From: Chloroflexota bacterium
GTDB lineage: Bacteria; Chloroflexota; Dehalococcoidia; JACPEP01
Assembly: GCA_016183425.1 (NCBI GenBank)
Contig: JACPEP010000043.1
Coordinates: 1-32,107, forward strand
DNA: 32,107 bases
Direction of reading: 5' to 3'
The translations under genes and the position numbers were made by a program. Below the pieces are notes generated by a model. It did no database searches. It had not been told where the DNA came from and saw only the letters and a program-made list of their open reading frames with translations. Positions 32,040 through 32,107 of this stretch are shown here, in pieces. Each line of letters begins with the position of its first letter. Position 1 is the first letter of the stretch.

Positions 32040-32107
32040 ATGCCGAGCGATGACAGGATGACCGTAGATGAACGAAGGAAGTACCTCAAACTAGTGGCAC
32101 CGCGGTA
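32040..32107 (+). CDS. Transposase/integrase, N-terminal start (partial)
   Basis: ATG 32040, preceded by GAGGGGG, opens a frame that runs off the window after 22 codons. The visible residues (MTVDERRKYLKLVAPR) resemble the start of rve-type (IS21/IS481-like) integrases common in Chloroflexota. Only the start can be seen, so the family is a tentative call based on the motif and the repeated AAATGTTAC end. Confidence 0.5.
   Translation, partial: MPSDDRMTVDERRKYLKLVAPR

Overview
The window is high-GC, densely packed bacterial DNA that reads like an anaerobic, strictly chemoorganotrophic member of the Chloroflexota, probably Dehalococcoidia-like. That placement is an inference from the gene mix: class III CoA-transferases, several crotonases, an orphan molybdenum hydroxylase subunit, a DUF1786 protein, Hdr-type iron-sulfur proteins and a split glutamate synthase. 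No rRNA, tRNA or CRISPR array was recognised.

Layout. The left edge (1-123) is the tail of an IS630-type transposase, followed by a small PD-(D/E)XK-like protein (152-715). A housekeeping block follows on the + strand: clpC, a secreted M1 metallopeptidase, lysS, a solitary Phd/RelB-like antitoxin, serS and a membrane-anchored TPR protein built of seven 40-residue repeats. At 9843-10810 an HTH-PIN toxin-antitoxin module and a palindromic repeat sit between a 16-codon remnant of the DUF1786 start and the intact DUF1786 gene. Two tandem CaiB-type CoA-transferases, a LysM/glycoside-hydrolase-like lipoprotein, rsmD-coaD with a coiled-coil gene, and three tandem crotonase paralogues complete the + strand half. 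A strong bidirectional terminator (20343-20373) ends it.

The minus-strand block (20376-26587) carries a fourth crotonase, an MGMT-like protein, a xanthine-dehydrogenase-type molybdenum subunit without its partners, a dienelactone hydrolase and a divergent polysaccharide deacetylase. From a divergent promoter region, a compact + strand operon (26819-30780) encodes an HdrB-HdrC fusion, a class II glutamine amidotransferase and a ferredoxin-glutamate-synthase FMN subunit. The right edge holds a stand-alone RelA/SpoT-type nucleotide synthetase (minus) and the start of another transposase (32040 onward).

How the genes fit together. The middle of the window looks like acyl-CoA metabolism (CoA activation by transfer, then hydration or isomerisation) plus an Fe-S/flavin redox-amidotransferase operon. 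The two edges look like accessory DNA bordered by insertion sequences. The points most worth a second look are the crotonase trio in which both catalytic glutamates are replaced by histidine, the HdrBC plus split-GOGAT operon lacking the usual partners, and the toxin-antitoxin insertion that left a duplicated gene start.
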